From NCBI GenBank assembly GCA_027924645.1, contig BSBN01001150.1, forward strand, positions 2,356,001 to 2,420,000: 64,000 nucleotides of DNA, written 5' to 3'. Source of the stretch: Cunninghamia lanceolata. Lineage: Eukaryota; Streptophyta; Pinopsida; Cupressales; Cupressaceae. Shown piece after piece: positions 1 through 12,687 of the stretch (position 1 is the stretch's first letter; the number at the start of each line of letters is the position of its first letter). The position numbers were made by a program, and so were the translations under genes. Below the pieces are notes generated by a model. It had not been told where the DNA came from and did no database searches. It saw only the letters and a list, made by a program, of their open reading frames with translations.

Positions 1-356
1 GTGTGATACAGTGATCAATCTAGTGTCTAAGGGTGATGCAGAGGAGAGTATACTTGTTCAAATATGTTTTCTACACATCTACATTGATATCCTATCAGTT
101 TAGGGTACCTCACTTAGGGGCAAGTTGTAGAAGTTTGGCCAAGGCTTTCAAAGTGTATTTCCTAAGGCAAAGTTACAATATTTTGGTCTACATTCCTTCA
201 CAGTGCAAGATTTAGTCTTACGGTTTTGAAGATAAGTTGACTAGTATATGAATGTGTTATCTCCAAGATTTCAACTCATTACACCTTCAACAAAGAAAGT
301 TATCAATGATAGAGTTCCAGAATGTGACTTGACAGTGTAAAGCAATGGTGGAGACT
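1..356. other. Unassigned left flank
   Basis: I see no convincing coding region here. The short open frames have no family resemblance. The last bases (about 345-356) are purine-rich, and TGTTGG follows at 357, which is how a plant copia polypurine tract meets a 3' LTR. The stretch may therefore be the 3' untranslated end of a copia element, but that is weak. Confidence 0.3.
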
Positions 357-434
357 TGTTGGAATGCTCCGCATTCCTCTGAAAGAGAAGTTGTGACCAT
401 GCGGTTTTGCAAATATGTTTGGATATGTGTAATG
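357..434 (+). repeat. 5' fragment of a copia LTR, split by the element at 435-13048
   Basis: The stretch begins TGTTGGAATGC after a purine-rich run and ends at TAATG (430-434), the left target duplication of the inserted copia element. Its continuation should be 13054-14442, because removing the insertion joins the two. The LTR start is inferred from the TGTTGG terminus alone. No second LTR copy was found in the window to confirm it. Confidence 0.35.
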
Positions 435-811
435 TGTTGAAATGTGAAGTCAATTTGACTTATTCCAACAATGACGAGCAGTCGACTGAGATCTTTATTA
501 CAGTTCACCATGCAAAATTGCATGCATAAGTGCCACCTGCACTTTTATGCATGGAAATCTATCTTTAGATTTGATCAGTTTTTGCATGTGCTTTTTCGTG
601 AATATTTAGGGTTGTTGAGCTTGAATCCCAAGGCATGAGAAAAAGTTTAATAACTAGAAATTTTCTTCTGAGAATAAAATTGAGAGATCTTTGCCTGTGG
701 TTCTTTTGTAAGTATATTACCAGGTTTTCCACGTAAATCTGTGTTGTCTATTTTGTGCTTTTATTACTAATTCATTGTTATTTCAATTCTATCTTGCTTA
801 TATTTCTAACA
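435..811 (+). repeat. 5' LTR of the copia element
   Basis: About 377 bp, starting TGTTGAAATG and ending TTCTAACA immediately before the primer site. It matches 12688-13048 with scattered substitutions and a short length difference near 480-500. Confidence 0.9.
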
Positions 812-812
812 G

Positions 813-825
813 TTGGTATCAAAGC
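813..825 (+). other. Primer binding site, initiator-Met tRNA type
   Basis: TTGGTATCAAAGC lies 2 bases after the LTR. The family standard is TGGTATCAGAGC, complementary to the 3' end of initiator-Met tRNA, so there is one mismatch. Confidence 0.88.
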
Positions 826-892
826 ACATAGTTTTTGTAAAAAATTGTTTTGTGGGTTTTTCCCATCTTTGTGAAAAGCAATGACATGAGGC

Positions 893-1914
893 ATGGTTAC
901 CAGATTTGAGGTTCAAAAATTTGATGGTTCTAATTTTTCTTTGTGGAAGCTAAATGTTCAAGCCTTGTTGGTGAAGGATGGATGTGCCTTGGCTCTCAAG
1001 TGAATAATATCAAAACCTACAACCATGAAGCAATAGGATTGGGATGAGCAAGATAATATGGCTAGAGCTACAATTCAATTATCTCTAGCTGATTCAGTTT
1101 TATTCAATGTTGTAGACGAGAAAATGGCACATGACTTGTGGACTAAGCTGGAAAAGCTATATGAGACCAAGTCATTGGCAAATAAAATTTTGTTACGACG
1201 GCAGTTGTACAATCTGAGGATGCATGACAGTTCTTCAGCCACAGATCATCTCAATAATTTCAACACACTGATTAGCAAGTTGGCTTCAGTGGAGGTGAAA
1301 ATTGAAGAAGTGGAGGACTGGTTATACTATTGTGCTCTTTGCCCAAAACTTGGGATCAACTAGTTATGGTGCTCAGTAACTGAGCACCGAAGGGGAAACG
1401 TGTTTTTGAAGATGTGGTAGCCGCAGTAATTTCTGAAGATTCAAGGCGGAAGACATCTCAATGGACTTCTTCCTCTAATGCCCTTTTTGCAAGGGGGAGA
1501 GCTCCGGAAAGAGAGAAAGCTGAGCGTGTACAGGCTAGGTCAAAATCTAAGGGACAGAAAAGAGTTAAGTGTTGGAATTGTGGAAAAACATGGCATGTCA
1601 AAAAAGATTGCAGGTTACCGAAAGAAAACAAAGAAAATCCTAAATCGCAGCCATCAGAGGTAAATACAGTAGAAGCTAAAGCACCATTGGAAGATGGAGA
1701 GGTTTTGTCTACTAATCTAAGAGGTTCATTTCATCAAGATTGGATCATTAATTCTGGTGCCTCTTTTCAGATGACTCCTCACCGGGATTGGTTTTCTTCT
1801 TACCAGTCATGTGAAGGGGGTATGGTTTACATGGGAAATGACAACCTGTGTGAAGCTATTGGTGAAGGAGAGGTCAAAATTAAAATGTTTGATGGGATTG
1901 TAAGGACTCTTTAG
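893..1914 (+). pseudogene. gag: Copia gag and start of protease (broken)
   Basis: The frame opens with MVTRFEVQKFDGSNFSLWK, the usual N-terminus of plant copia Gag. It continues through a UBN2-type capsid region (about 1058-1363), interrupted by stops near 1000-1036 and a frameshift between 1363 and 1414. A CX2CX4HX4C zinc knuckle (CWNCGKTWHVKKDC) lies at about 1570-1611. The protease follows at about 1741 as WIINSGAS, where the family has D-S-G. The catalytic Asp is therefore Asn and the protease would be inactive. Gag would package RNA and form the cytoplasmic particle. A stop at 1914 separates this from integrase. Confidence 0.9.
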
Positions 1915-2028
1915 CATGTAAGACATGTACCAGGTTTGAATAAAAATCTATTGTCACTTGGAGTATTCGATGAGCAAGGTTACTAATTCAGTGGAGAAAC
2001 TAGTTGTCTAAAGGTAACAAAATGAGCA

Positions 2029-3116
2029 TTGGTGGTGCTAAAAGGGGAAAAGGTTGGCAATCTCTACAGGCTAGTTAGAGAAACTTGTAGTGGAGAGGCT
2101 TCAGTGGTATTAGATGCAGAAATGGATTCATTATCTACTTGGCATCAAAGGCTAGGCCACATGAGCGAACATGGTCTAAAGGTACTGCTAGATAGAAATC
2201 TTCTCCCAGGTGTTAAATCTAGATATTTGAATTTTTGTGAGCATTGTTTGTTTGGAAAATAGAATAGGTTGAGTTTTCTAGTTGCACTACCAGAAGTAAA
2301 GAAATTCTAGATTTAATTCATTTAGATACTTGGCAAGCACCTATTACATCAATTGGGGGTTCGTCATATTTTGTTTCATTTATAGATGATTGTTCCCGTA
2401 AGGTGTGGATTTATCTTTTGAAAAATAAATTTGATGTATTTTCTTATTTTAAGAAGTTTAAAGCTTTAGTAGAGAATTAGAAAGGTAAGATAATTAAGTG
2501 TCTTAGAACATATAACAGAGGGAAATTTTGTTTAGGGGAGTTTAATCAGTTTTGCAGTGAGCATGGTATTGCAAGGTAGTTGACGATTCCTAGAACACCA
2601 CAACAAAATGGTGTTGCTGAAAGGATGAACCGTACAATTGTGGAAAGAGCTAGATGTATGCTGAGCACTGCTGGATTGGAGCAGAAATTTTAGGCTGAGG
2701 ATGTTAATACAACCCATTTCTTGATTAATAGATCACCCACTATAGCTCTAGATCATCAAATTTCTGAAGAAGTTTGGACAGGTAAACTTGTTGATTATTC
2801 CTTTCTTCGTATTTTTGGTTCTAATGCTTATGCTCATATTACCAAAGAGGATAGGAATAAGTTGGACGTGAAGTCCACAAAATATATTTTTCTTGGCTAT
2901 GTAGAAGGTACAAAGGGGTACAGGTTGTGGGATACTGCTGCCCGCAAGATTATCATTAGTCGAGATGTTTATTTTAATGAAAAATCAATTCAAGGAAGTA
3001 AAGAACAACAAAGTACAGAAATTGTTCCAGTAGAGGTGGAAAGGTATGATGCTAATTCAAAGGTGCTAGATGAAAACCAGCCACATGTTCATGAAAATCA
3101 ACAAGATAATAATTAG
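2029..3116 (+). pseudogene. Copia integrase (broken)
   Basis: The GAG-pre-integrase/HHCC zinc region is clear at about 2125-2262 (WHQRLGHMS, then CEHC), followed by a stop. The catalytic core continues with HLDTWQAP and FIDDCSRKVWIY, with TPQQNGVAERMNRT further on, so the DDE glutamate region is recognisable. In-frame stops occur near 2478, 2577 and 2690. The C-terminal region with FGSNAYAHI and FLGYVEGTKGYRLWD (2721-3116) is well preserved. The enzyme would join element cDNA to host DNA in the nucleus. Confidence 0.9.
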
Positions 3117-3289
3117 AATAAGTTTTTTGATGAGGTTGATTAGCAACCAAATGAGCCACAGGGTAACACTTACCCCTTCTAAGGAGATCCACTAGAGTAA
3201 TCAAACCACTAGCAAGGTATTCTCCTAATTGTAATTCATCTTATGCTTTACTTATTGATGTTGGTGAGCCTAGCTCATATCAGGAGGCT

Positions 3290-4163
3290 TACGAAGATGA
3301 AGATGCAAATAAATGGAGAGAAGCCATGGATGAGGAGATGAGAGATCTACATAAAAATAAAATGTGGGAGCTTGTGCAATTGCCTAAGGGGCGAAAAGCT
3401 ATTGGCAACAAGTGGGTCTTCAAATTGAAAAGGTATATAAATGATAATGTGGAGCAATATAAAGCTCGGTTGGTGGACAAGGGGTATGCACAGAAATCTG
3501 GTATTGATTTTGATGAAATATTTTCACCCGTGGTGCAGTTAAGTACAGTTAGAGTAGTTTTGGCTCTTGTTGCTAGTCTTGATTTGGAGTTACAATAGTT
3601 AGATGTTAAAACAACTTTCTTGCATGGTGATCTTTCTGAGGAAATTTATATGCTACAACCAAAAGGGTTTGAGGAAAAAGACAAGGAGAATCTAGTATGT
3701 AGGTTGAACAAATCATTGTATGGTTTGAAATAGGTGCCAAGGTGTTGGTACAAGCGATTTGATTCCTTCATGATGAGTTTGGGTTTTAGTAGATGTGAGG
3801 ATAATCATTGTGCCTATTTTAAAAGGTATGAAGATGATAGTTTAATTATTTTTCTTTTGTATGTAAATTATATGTTGGTAGCAGGTCCCAACATGCAGAG
3901 AATCATCGAGTTAAAAACTCATCTTGCTAGGGAGTTTGAAATGAAGGACTTAGGTAATGCAAATCAGATTCTTGGAATGAGGATACACAGAGATAGAAAG
4001 AACAAGGAAATTTGGTTGACACAGAAGACTTATGTGGAGAAGATTTTGCAGTGCTTCAATATGCAAAATGCTCAACTAGTCAGTACTCCATTTCCTGCTC
4101 ATATTAAATTGTCTTTGGAATAATGCTCTAGCACAGAAGTGGAGAAGACACAGATGTCTTGTG
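3290..4163 (+). pseudogene. Copia reverse transcriptase, cut by the nested insertion
   Basis: Family motifs are clear: MWELVQLPKGRKAIGNKWVF, YKARLVDKGYAQ, DFDEIFSPVV, then [11 protein letters not shown] and [11 protein letters not shown]. Stops occur at 3598 and 3732. The polymerase YVDD box reads YVNY (about 3857-3870), so both Asp positions are damaged. The frame continues past 4123 through a stop and is cut by the LTR element that starts at 4169. Its continuation is at 11953. Confidence 0.92.
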
Positions 4164-4168
4164 TACTC
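4164..4168. repeat. Target site duplication TACTC, left copy
   Basis: TACTC at 4164-4168 is repeated at 11952-11956 and flanks the nested 7.8-kb LTR element. Five bases is the usual size for plant LTR elements. Confidence 0.85.
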
Positions 4169-6565
4169 TGTTGGATACTTTCCAGCTAATTATCTGAGTT
4201 CCCCTAAAAAGTTGCCATCTTCTATCCACAGGGACCTTAGGTCAGTAGCCAACGAACAGGATATTGACTCTCTGTCTTCTCTGAACTTCAGGTTCTGCAG
4301 CACCTAGGGGGTATCCCTTATTCAAAATCAATAGATGTAACTTTTCAATACTAGATAGAATGTTCTCAGATATGCACCAAGATTTGTAAGATAAACCCTA
4401 GACTGAAAATATTCTTAGATTGTCTCCACTGGTTAAATATGTGAACATGCAAGACCCTAACCTAAAACAAAATAAAACATGAAATAATTTGATTCAGGTG
4501 ATTTATCTTTAAATTCTTTGATTTCCTAGACCCTTTGGGCAAGCAAATCCTAGATCGGTGCTTTATCAGGGCAACAGAGTCAGACCCATCACTACAAATG
4601 TTCCCTCATGACAACAAAATTTCATATCTAGAGGACCCAAAATAAAATATTACTGCCTTATAGTAATATGTCCAAGAAAAAGTATTATCTGTGACTCTAT
4701 GCTTCAATAATCCTTTGATATGATACATTTCCCCTTATACCTGACTCAAAGCAATTTAATCCATTCCTTGAACAGATGCAACAAATCAAACACATCACAT
4801 AGCAAATGTATATGAATGAGTTCAACAACCCTTAGCAACTTCACTCAAAAGAAAAATGTTCATACCCAAGGAGAAAATCACAGATAACACACACAGAAAG
4901 TGTTTTTCATATAACTCAATTTTGAAAGAATATTGTCATTCATAAATTTATACATTTACAAAATAGAAAATACCTCTGCACCCAGACACAAGAGCCAAGT
5001 CTACAATAGAAAATACTTCTCAAAGTGTGGATAGCTTATATCTGAAGCCCAAAATAATCCCCTACAAAGTGGAACAACATGCTCTCTTATAGAAATAAGA
5101 ACATGTTGCCCTAAAAATTAATTGCATCCTGGCAGTTAGGTGAGTTTCCACATTGCAAGCTACTGCAAATGAGCTTGGGGGAATTAAAAAAATCACAAAA
5201 AGAGGAGAATAAAATATAATATAAAATGTGGAGCTAAAGGTTTTAATATTTGTTTTTCCCTTTTACTTTGTCCACATTTAACAATGCAACTGTTGGACAT
5301 CTCTATTTCGTGCCATCGCACGACTTGCTTGAAGGTTCTCTCATACCTATGTGCGGCTGCGATATGGCACTAAATGGTCTTCTCTTCAGACTCCTCCTGC
5401 TTGCATCCACCCTCTGAGATAATAAAGAACACAATCCTACAGCCTCCATGCCAAATTTCATCATCACTGGGTCGTTTTTGCTGATGCAGGAGCATTTTTG
5501 GTCACTCTGCCACTCAGAAACCATCACAAACATGGTTAAAACTTCTACCCAAGCATGAGGAATGGCCAAGGGATGAATTTAAACTATGAATCAACATTTT
5601 AAAGCTCCAAAACACCCCCAAAATCTACCCAGAAGACAAAAAACGTGAGCAACATTCCTTCTACAACCAACACACACCTGGAGCTACACAAAACACCTCA
5701 AAAAACCCCTCGTTAAGGTTGAAATGCCTCAAGTTTCATTGTAATGGAGATTGCAGATCAGAATCTGCCCTAGGATGGTGATTTCACATCATCGCATGGC
5801 AGAGGGAGTGCAAGCAGAGCACCCGTGTGATGGTGCGGAATGCCATTGTTTCAACTTTAATTTCACTTGCTTTAACATTATAACATAAAGTTATAATATT
5901 ATCCTTGTAATATTTGTCTTTTAAAATCTTAAAATTGCCAATAAAAGATTTGAAAATTGTAATTTTTAACTTTAGGTAAATGGCAATTTTTGAATTTCCT
6001 CCTTTAGGCAAACGGTGCATTTCACTGCGGGCAAACAGGATGTCGAAGGGTCATGAAAATTTGCACAGAGCCATTGTTAATTATTTAGAGCAAACACATT
6101 TCCTCAGAATTCGCATCGTTGAATGATTTCAGGGACTTTCTTTGTAAACTGGCATGTTGGATGCCTTCGCTGCAATTGGAATACATTAAAATAATGCATC
6201 ATATGACCTCCGATCTTGACTAAACCAAAATTGGAGATGTTTTATGCCAAAATGAGAAATGGGTCACCTTCAGAATTATGAAATTTGAAACTTTTAGAGA
6301 CACCAAATCTAGCCCGATCGCAGTCAGGAAAGAATTAAATACTCCATCAAAACTCATCGTGGAAGCATGAAACTGAGTAGACATGTTACCATATGCACCA
6401 AAAGACTTCCCACTATATGGATTTGCAAGATGACTTCTGAGCTGCAAGATTTTAATCGCCGAAGGTGGGCTCCAAAGTAGATTGAGCAACATGTCGACCT
6501 AGCCTCTGTCGACACATCAAAAGGATATAGGCACTCCAAATTTGCAAAATTTGAAGGTGCCAACC
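4169..6565 (-). repeat. Left LTR (3' LTR in element sense) of the gag-only element
   Basis: About 2.4 kb, matching 9554-11951 end to end. The outer end is TGTTGGATAC. The inner end reads GGTGCCAACC against GGTACCAACA in the other copy. Short open frames inside (for example 5303-5569 and 5784-6020 on the minus strand) occur in non-coding LTR sequence and are broken or shifted in the sister LTR. Confidence 0.9.
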
Positions 6566-6599
6566 GTGGCTCTTGCTCGGGGACGCAGGCCTCTTGTAG

Positions 6600-9200
6600 G
6601 CATGGCGAGATTCCAGCTCTCTCTGAGATGTGGACCATGTGCCATATCCATTGGGCAGTTGAGTAACTGCTCCATCTTTTCTTCAAACTTTATTTGGTAT
6701 CCCCAGGCCCCCAAAAATGGATAACCAGTACTTTCCTCTATCAAACACTTGATTTTGATTTGACTGACCGAAACACAATCTGAAAACATGACTAAAATCT
6801 ACCTGATCACATACACTATCACTAACATCCCTAACCATTTCTCTGAACTTATCACTGTCAATGTAGCATTTGTCATTCTACACTTTAAAATCAGGCATAT
6901 AACCACACATATTGTCATACCCTTCTCCATCAAGTAATGTATGTATGTCATATTCATCAAACAATGCATTCTTATATGGCATATAGCACTTCTCATCATC
7001 TACGTTACTATTATGCATCATGGAATGATCTCCTAGTTGAATTGAAAACTGAAAGCACTCGTAGTCCACCATATAGCTAGGATCATTAGGTCTTATTTCA
7101 TCATAAGTTTGTATATCAAAGAGGAAACTATCATATTCATTTTTGTGCATCTTATGCAAACAACCTTTAGCTACACCAAATAGAAAAGGTTCATACTCTG
7201 GCACCTCTTTGAACCGGATATCATTACGCTGATAAGAGCATACATCTAAGAATTTCAACTCAACTTATTCATAATATCCTTCAATATCTTGGAAATGACA
7301 CTCATATGTATCAGGGATATTCCACAAATCAGAAAATCTATCTAAATTAACTTCAAGATCTTTCCTCATGTCTATGTATACATTTTCAAAAGAAGGCTTA
7401 GACAAGTCTAAATATACTCCATCATAATGGTCATCAAATGAGTTGCTCAGAACTTGACCATCTCTGCAACGAACTTCATGATATATGTTGATCTCTCTTT
7501 CATCAATATAAAATTTGGAATCCTAATCAATAATAATGCTTTGATTTTCACCATACTCAACCAAGTCCTCATCATCATATGTATCATCTGCTTGGAAAAG
7601 GGTTGATTCAAGTGTCTCAGATTCATTACAACATGCTATTGGCCCATGGACAGATGAACATGCATCTTTATTTCCATATACACTAATGAATCCCTTGTGT
7701 GAAGGAGGAGTATCAACTTTTGTGTCATGAACAAAATTATAATTAATAAAGGAACGATCATGCTCAACACTACTGCTTATTTCAATCTCTAATTGCTCGT
7801 CATCATCTTCCTGTGTCTAGATATAAAAAGGCAATGATTCAAACAGGGAACTACTCTTTCGTTTACTTATTTCTTCTTTATCCTGTGCACAATACTCACA
7901 ATGATCTCCACAAACCCATTCCAACAAATACTCATTGTTGCCCATAACCTCATCATTGTTTTTAGAACCAGATACTTCAACCTTGAATTGGGAGTCATCA
8001 TTGATCCTCTCATTGGCATCCTTTACTGGTGAACAATCCAATTGAGTATTGTCATCAACATTATGCTCAAACACAACAACATTCTCAACTTCTATCTTCT
8101 CATTTACACATTTGTCTTCAAATGATGCTACAATCACATGTCATTTGCAACCACACAACTTCTATTTATACCAATACTTGTGGACATCAAACCCTATATG
8201 TACTCATCCCTCGTTTTCTCTGCATTATCTAAAAACATGTATGCCATCTGCATATCTGTTATCCTGAATTCTCTCACCAATGCACTAGAGCCTTCCTCAA
8301 AGGCCTCAAAGTACATAATAATGCAGGTTGGAGTACCAAGTCTGAAGTCCTTAGGGATTTGTGAAAGGGCAACTGCAAATCTATGATTGAAATCAATACT
8401 GGACTCTTCATCTTGTCTCCTAATTTCTTTTAACCTTGCAACAAGATCAACATGTTCTTTTGCAAATTCCTTTTTAAAACTATCCACTAGTTCATCCTAG
8501 CAAGCAAAGGATTTCTTAGGAAAGCTCAAATACCAGTCTCTACTCTTGCACCAAGAGATCTAACAAAAAACCTCATCCACATGTCCTCATTTCCAAATGA
8601 ATGTTTCTCCATGAAGCTGTGAAAGTTTTGGATATGTGCATTCCCTTCATACACACGGTGTCCACCAAATCTGAGCATTTGATTGTAAATCTGAGTTGGC
8701 ATGCTTTCAACTTCATAGTCAACCCATGACAAGTCTAATTAGTCATACAAAGGATCAAAAGAGTTGACAAGAGGTTTAACAATTTGTCTAGTAGACATAG
8801 CATGGTTATTATTTAATTGAGCTTGTTGAGCTTCTAAGGATATTAACCTTTTCTTCATCTCTTCAAATTTTTCACATAACATTGCTTTCCCCTCTTGGCT
8901 TAACATGGGTGTATACATATTTGGATTCATGTAATTTTCACTTTCAAACATTTTATGTCCACCTAATTCCTCAAGCTTCCCTTTAACTTGTGCTAAAGCT
9001 TCTAATAGCATGGCTCTTTCGTTTTGGTAGTGCACAGACACTTGCAAACTTGGACTTACATTGCATGCATAATTGTAACCATAACTAGATGAAGCATTAC
9101 TAGGATGATTTCTAGCATGGTAATACCTAGGGTTTGGAGTACAAGTAGACACATATGAGGGAAAATCCCTAGGGTATATAAAATCATTATAGCCAGCCAT
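6600..9200 (-). pseudogene. gag: Gag with long acidic C-terminal extension (broken)
   Basis: The reading starts at 9200 (MAGYNDFIYPRDFPSY) and runs leftward. It has a low-complexity N-terminus, a helical stretch, then the retrotransposon Gag (capsid) region at about 8194-8732 with the ARLKEIRRQDEESSIDFNHR segment. A stop (near 8738) and frame changes (between 8526 and 8487, and near 8160) interrupt it. Beyond the capsid region an acidic, Asp/Glu/Tyr-rich extension runs through 7817-8137 and 6878-7258 to about 6800. I recognise no fold in it. It contains a Cys/His cluster (WVCGDHCEYC) near 7890-7915 that could bind metal. No pol follows. Intact, it would form particles and rely on another element for enzymes. 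Confidence 0.72.
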
Positions 9201-9533
9201 AGCTAATGAATCCTAGAATACTGGACAGATTATTGAAGTGTAACAATGTTGGCATTCAACTTGCACAATAAAACAACAAATAGAAGTAGGGAGAAAATCT
9301 TGTACCTTTTCATATCCAGCTACTGTAACTTTGAACATAATACTTTTAGATCACAATAACATACATCAACCCTTCATGTGTATTAAAATTTTTTAGCAGA
9401 GTCGCCACCTCTTCAAAGAGGACAAAGGCTTTCAAGCCAAAGATCTTCAAAGCTGCAAATTATTTTTTTGAGTTACTTCCAGTAGTCTTTAAACATCTCT
9501 TAACCCGTAAAAAACAAACTAGTCTGCAACTCT

Positions 9534-9551
9534 CCCTAGTAGAGTCACCAA
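9534..9551 (-). other. Primer binding site, tRNA-Arg-like
   Basis: Read on the minus strand it is TTGGTGACTCTACTAGGG, 2 bases inside the right LTR. From memory of plant tRNA-Arg 3' ends, the perfect complement would have C where two T's stand here, both explainable as C-to-T decay. The same motif occurs at 28271-28287. Confidence 0.7.
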
Positions 9552-9553
9552 TC

Positions 9554-11951
9554 TATTGGATATTTTCCAATTGATTGTTTGAGTTCCCCTAAAAAGTTGC
9601 CATCTTCTATCCACAGGGACCTCAGGTCAGTGACCAACGAACAAGAGACTGACTCTCTATCTCCTCTGTACTTCAGGTTCTGTCATACCTAGGGAGGTAT
9701 CCCTTATTCAAAATCAATAGATGTAGCTTTTCAATACGAGACAGAATGTTCTCAGGTATGCACCAAGTTTTGTAAGATAAACCCTAAACTGACAATATTC
9801 TTGGATTGTCTCCACTAGTTAATTTTGAGAACATGCAAGACCCTAACCTAAAATAAAATAAAACATGAAATAGTTTGATTCAAGTGATTTATCTCTAAAT
9901 TCTTTGATTTCCTAGACCCTTTGGGCAAGCAAATCCTAGACCGGTGCTTTATTAGGGCAACAGAGTCAAACCCATTACTGCAAATGTTCCCTCATGACAA
10001 CAAAACTTCATATCCAGAGGACCCAAAATAAAATATTGCTGCCTTATAGTAATATGGCCAAGAAAAAGTATTATCTGTGACTCTATGCTTCAATAATCCT
10101 TTGATATGACACATTTCCTTTTATACCTGACTCAAAGCAATTTAATCCATTCCTTGAACAGATGCAACAAATCAGACACATCACATAGCAAATGTATATG
10201 AATGAGTTCAACAACCCTTAGAAACTTCACTCAAAAGAAAAATGTTCATACCCAAAGAGAAAATCACAGATAACACACACAGAAAGTGTTTTTCATATAA
10301 CACAACCTGGAAAGAACATTATCATTCAGAAAATTATACATTTACAAAACAAAAATACCTCTGCACCCAGACACAAGAGCCAGGTCTACAACAAAAAATA
10401 CTTCTCAAAGTGTGGATAGCTTGTATCCAAAGCCTAGAATAATCCCTTACAAAGTGGAACAACATGCTCTCTTATAGAAATAAGAGCATGTTGCCCTAAA
10501 AATTAGTTACATCTTGGCAGTTAGGTGAGTTTCCACATTGCAAGCTACTACCAATGAGCTTGGGGGAATTTAAAAAAATCACAAAAAAAAAGGAGAATAA
10601 AATACAATATAAAATGTGGAGCTAAATGTTTAATATTTGTTTTTCCCTTTTACTTTGTCCACATTTAACAATGCAACTGTCGGGCATCTCCATTTTGCAC
10701 CATTGCACGACTTGCTTGAAGGTTCTCTCATCCCTATGTGTGGCTACAATATGGCACTGCATGGTCTTCTCTTCAGACTCCTCCTGCTTGCACCCATCCT
10801 CTGAGATAATAAAGAACACAATCTTGCAGCCTCCATGCCAAATTTCATCATCCTTGGGTCGTTTTTGCTGATGCAAGGGCATTTTTTGTCACTCTACCAC
10901 TCAAAAACCATCAAAAACATGGTTAAAACTTCTGCCCAAGCATGAGGAATGGCCAAGGAACAAATTTAAACCATGAACCAATATTTTAAAGCTCCAAAAC
11001 ACCCCCAAAATTTGTCCAGAAGACAAAAAATGTGAGCAACATTCCTTATGCAACCAACACACCCCTCGAGCTGCACAAAACACCTCAAAAAACCCCTCGT
11101 TAAGGTCGAAACGCCTCAAGTTTCATTCTAATGAAGACTGCAAATTAGAATCTGCCCTAGGATGGTGATTTTGCACCATCTCATGGTAGAGGGAGTGCAG
11201 GTAGGGCACTCGTGCGATGGTGCGAAATGCCATTGTTTCAACTTTATTTCACTTGCTTTAACATTATAACATAAAGTTATAATATTAACCTTATAATATT
11301 TGCCTTATAAAATATTACAATTACCAATAAAAGATTTGAAAATTGTAATTTTTAACTTTAGGTAAATGACAATTTTTGAATTTCCTCCTTCAGGCAAACG
11401 ATGCATTTCACTGCGGGCAAACAGGATGTCGAAGGGTCGTGAAAATTTGCACAGGACCATTATTAATTATTTAGAGCAATCCCATTTCCTCAGAATTCGT
11501 ATCACTGAATGATTTCAGGGACTTCCTTTGTAAATCGGCCTGTCGGATGCCTTCGCCGCAACTGGAATGCATTAAAATAATGCATCAAATGACCTCTGAT
11601 CTTGATGAAACTGAAACTAGAGACATTTTATGCCAAAACAAGAAATGGGTTACCTTCAGAATTGTGAGATTTGAAACTTTTCGGGACACCAAATCTAGCC
11701 CGGTCGCAGTCAGGAAAGAATTAAATACCCCATCAAAATTCATCCTGGAAGCATAAAACTGAGAAGGCATGCTACCATATGCACCAAAAAACTTCCCACC
11801 ATACGGATTTGGAAGATGACTTCTGAGCTGCAAGATTTTAATCGGCGAAGGTGGGCTTTGGGATAGATTGAGCAACATGTCGACCCAGCCTCTGTCAACA
11901 CATCGAAAGGATATAGGCACTTCAAATTTGCAAAATTTGAAGGTACCAACA
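9554..11951 (-). repeat. Right LTR (5' LTR in element sense) of the gag-only element
   Basis: Sister of 4169-6565. It begins TATTGGATATTTTCC (first bases mutated from TGTTGG) and ends GGTACCAACA next to the TACTC duplication. The leftmost part (about 9554-10250) matches, inverted, the end of the LTR-like region at 27580-28267. Confidence 0.9.
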
Positions 11952-12610
11952 TACTCTACTCATCAATAGTTGGTAGTCTTATGTTCGCTATGGTGTGCAC
12001 CAGACCAGACATTGCACAAGTACTGGGAGTAGTCAGTCGTTTCATGGCGAATCCAAGTTGTGATCCTTGGATGGCTGTGAAGTGGATTCTCAGGTATTTG
12101 AGGGGCACTTCTGATGTTGCTATTTATTATAGTGGGAGTAGTGTTTAGGTTAATGGATATGTGGATGCAGATTTTGGTGCACAAAGATAAGAGAAAATCT
12201 ACTATAGGTTATGTTTTCTCCTTAGCATGAGGTGTTGTTAGCTGGGTTTCAAAGTTGTAGACAGTGGTGGATTTGTCTACTATTGAAGTAGAATATATGG
12301 CAGTGACACAGGCTAGCAAGGAGGTGATCTGGCTTCATAGACTCTTGGGTGAATTACAGGTAAGCAGGATAACATGGTGTCGCATTGTGATAGCCAAAGT
12401 GTTATACACTTAGCATGGAACTCGGCTTATCATGCCAAAACAAAACATATTGATGTACAATATCACTTTGTACGTGAGGTGGTGGAAGGAGGACAAGTCT
12501 CTTTGGCTAAGATACACACTGATATAAATCCAACAGATATTTTGACGAAGCCTACTAGTAGAGAGAAGTTCATATGGTGCAGAACTTCTCTTGGCTTGCA
12601 TATCACTTGA
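11952..12610 (+). pseudogene. Copia RT tail and RNase H (continuation after the insertion)
   Basis: The sequence begins with the TACTC duplication and resumes the copia frame as SLMFAMVCTRPDIAQ with DPWMAVKWILRYLRGTS. It is followed by the RNase H region: STIEVEYMAVTQASKEVIWL, then CDSQSVIHLAWNSAYHAKTK and HIDVQYHFVRE, and ends ILTKPTSREKF. Frameshifts occur near 12190 and 12365 and a stop near 12148. It joins to 4163 when the nested element is removed. Confidence 0.92.
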
Positions 12611-12676
12611 TGATAGGCAACAATGACATTGGTCTCTCAGTATGAGGAATTATTCGTAAGTTAGAAACATGAATTC

Positions 12677-12687
12677 AAGTGGGAGAT
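12677..12687 (+). other. Polypurine tract of the copia element
   Basis: AAGTGGGAGAT immediately precedes the 3' LTR, as in most plant copia elements. It primes plus-strand DNA synthesis. Confidence 0.85.

Larger units (their letters stand above)
4169..11951 (-). mobile_element. Non-autonomous gag-only LTR retrotransposon (TR-GAG-like), nested in copia RT
   Basis: Two direct repeats (4169-6565 and 9554-11951) bound an internal region of about 3.0 kb. The element starts TGTTGG and ends CCAACA and sits in a TACTC duplication. A tRNA-Arg-like primer site lies on the minus strand just inside the right LTR, so the element reads leftward. The only recognisable protein is a Gag with a long acidic tail. 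No protease, RT, RNase H or integrase motif is visible. This fits the published TR-GAG class of pol-less elements. Its LTR 3' third and primer site match the LTR ending at 28267, so it probably belongs to the same gypsy (Tat-like) group. The LTRs differ at roughly one base in ten by eye. Confidence 0.88.

Noticed and set aside
4169..6565. Minus-strand open frames at 5303-5569, 5784-6020 and 6220-6686
   Set aside because: They lie in the LTR of the gag-only element and are shifted or interrupted in the sister LTR, so selection on protein is unlikely.
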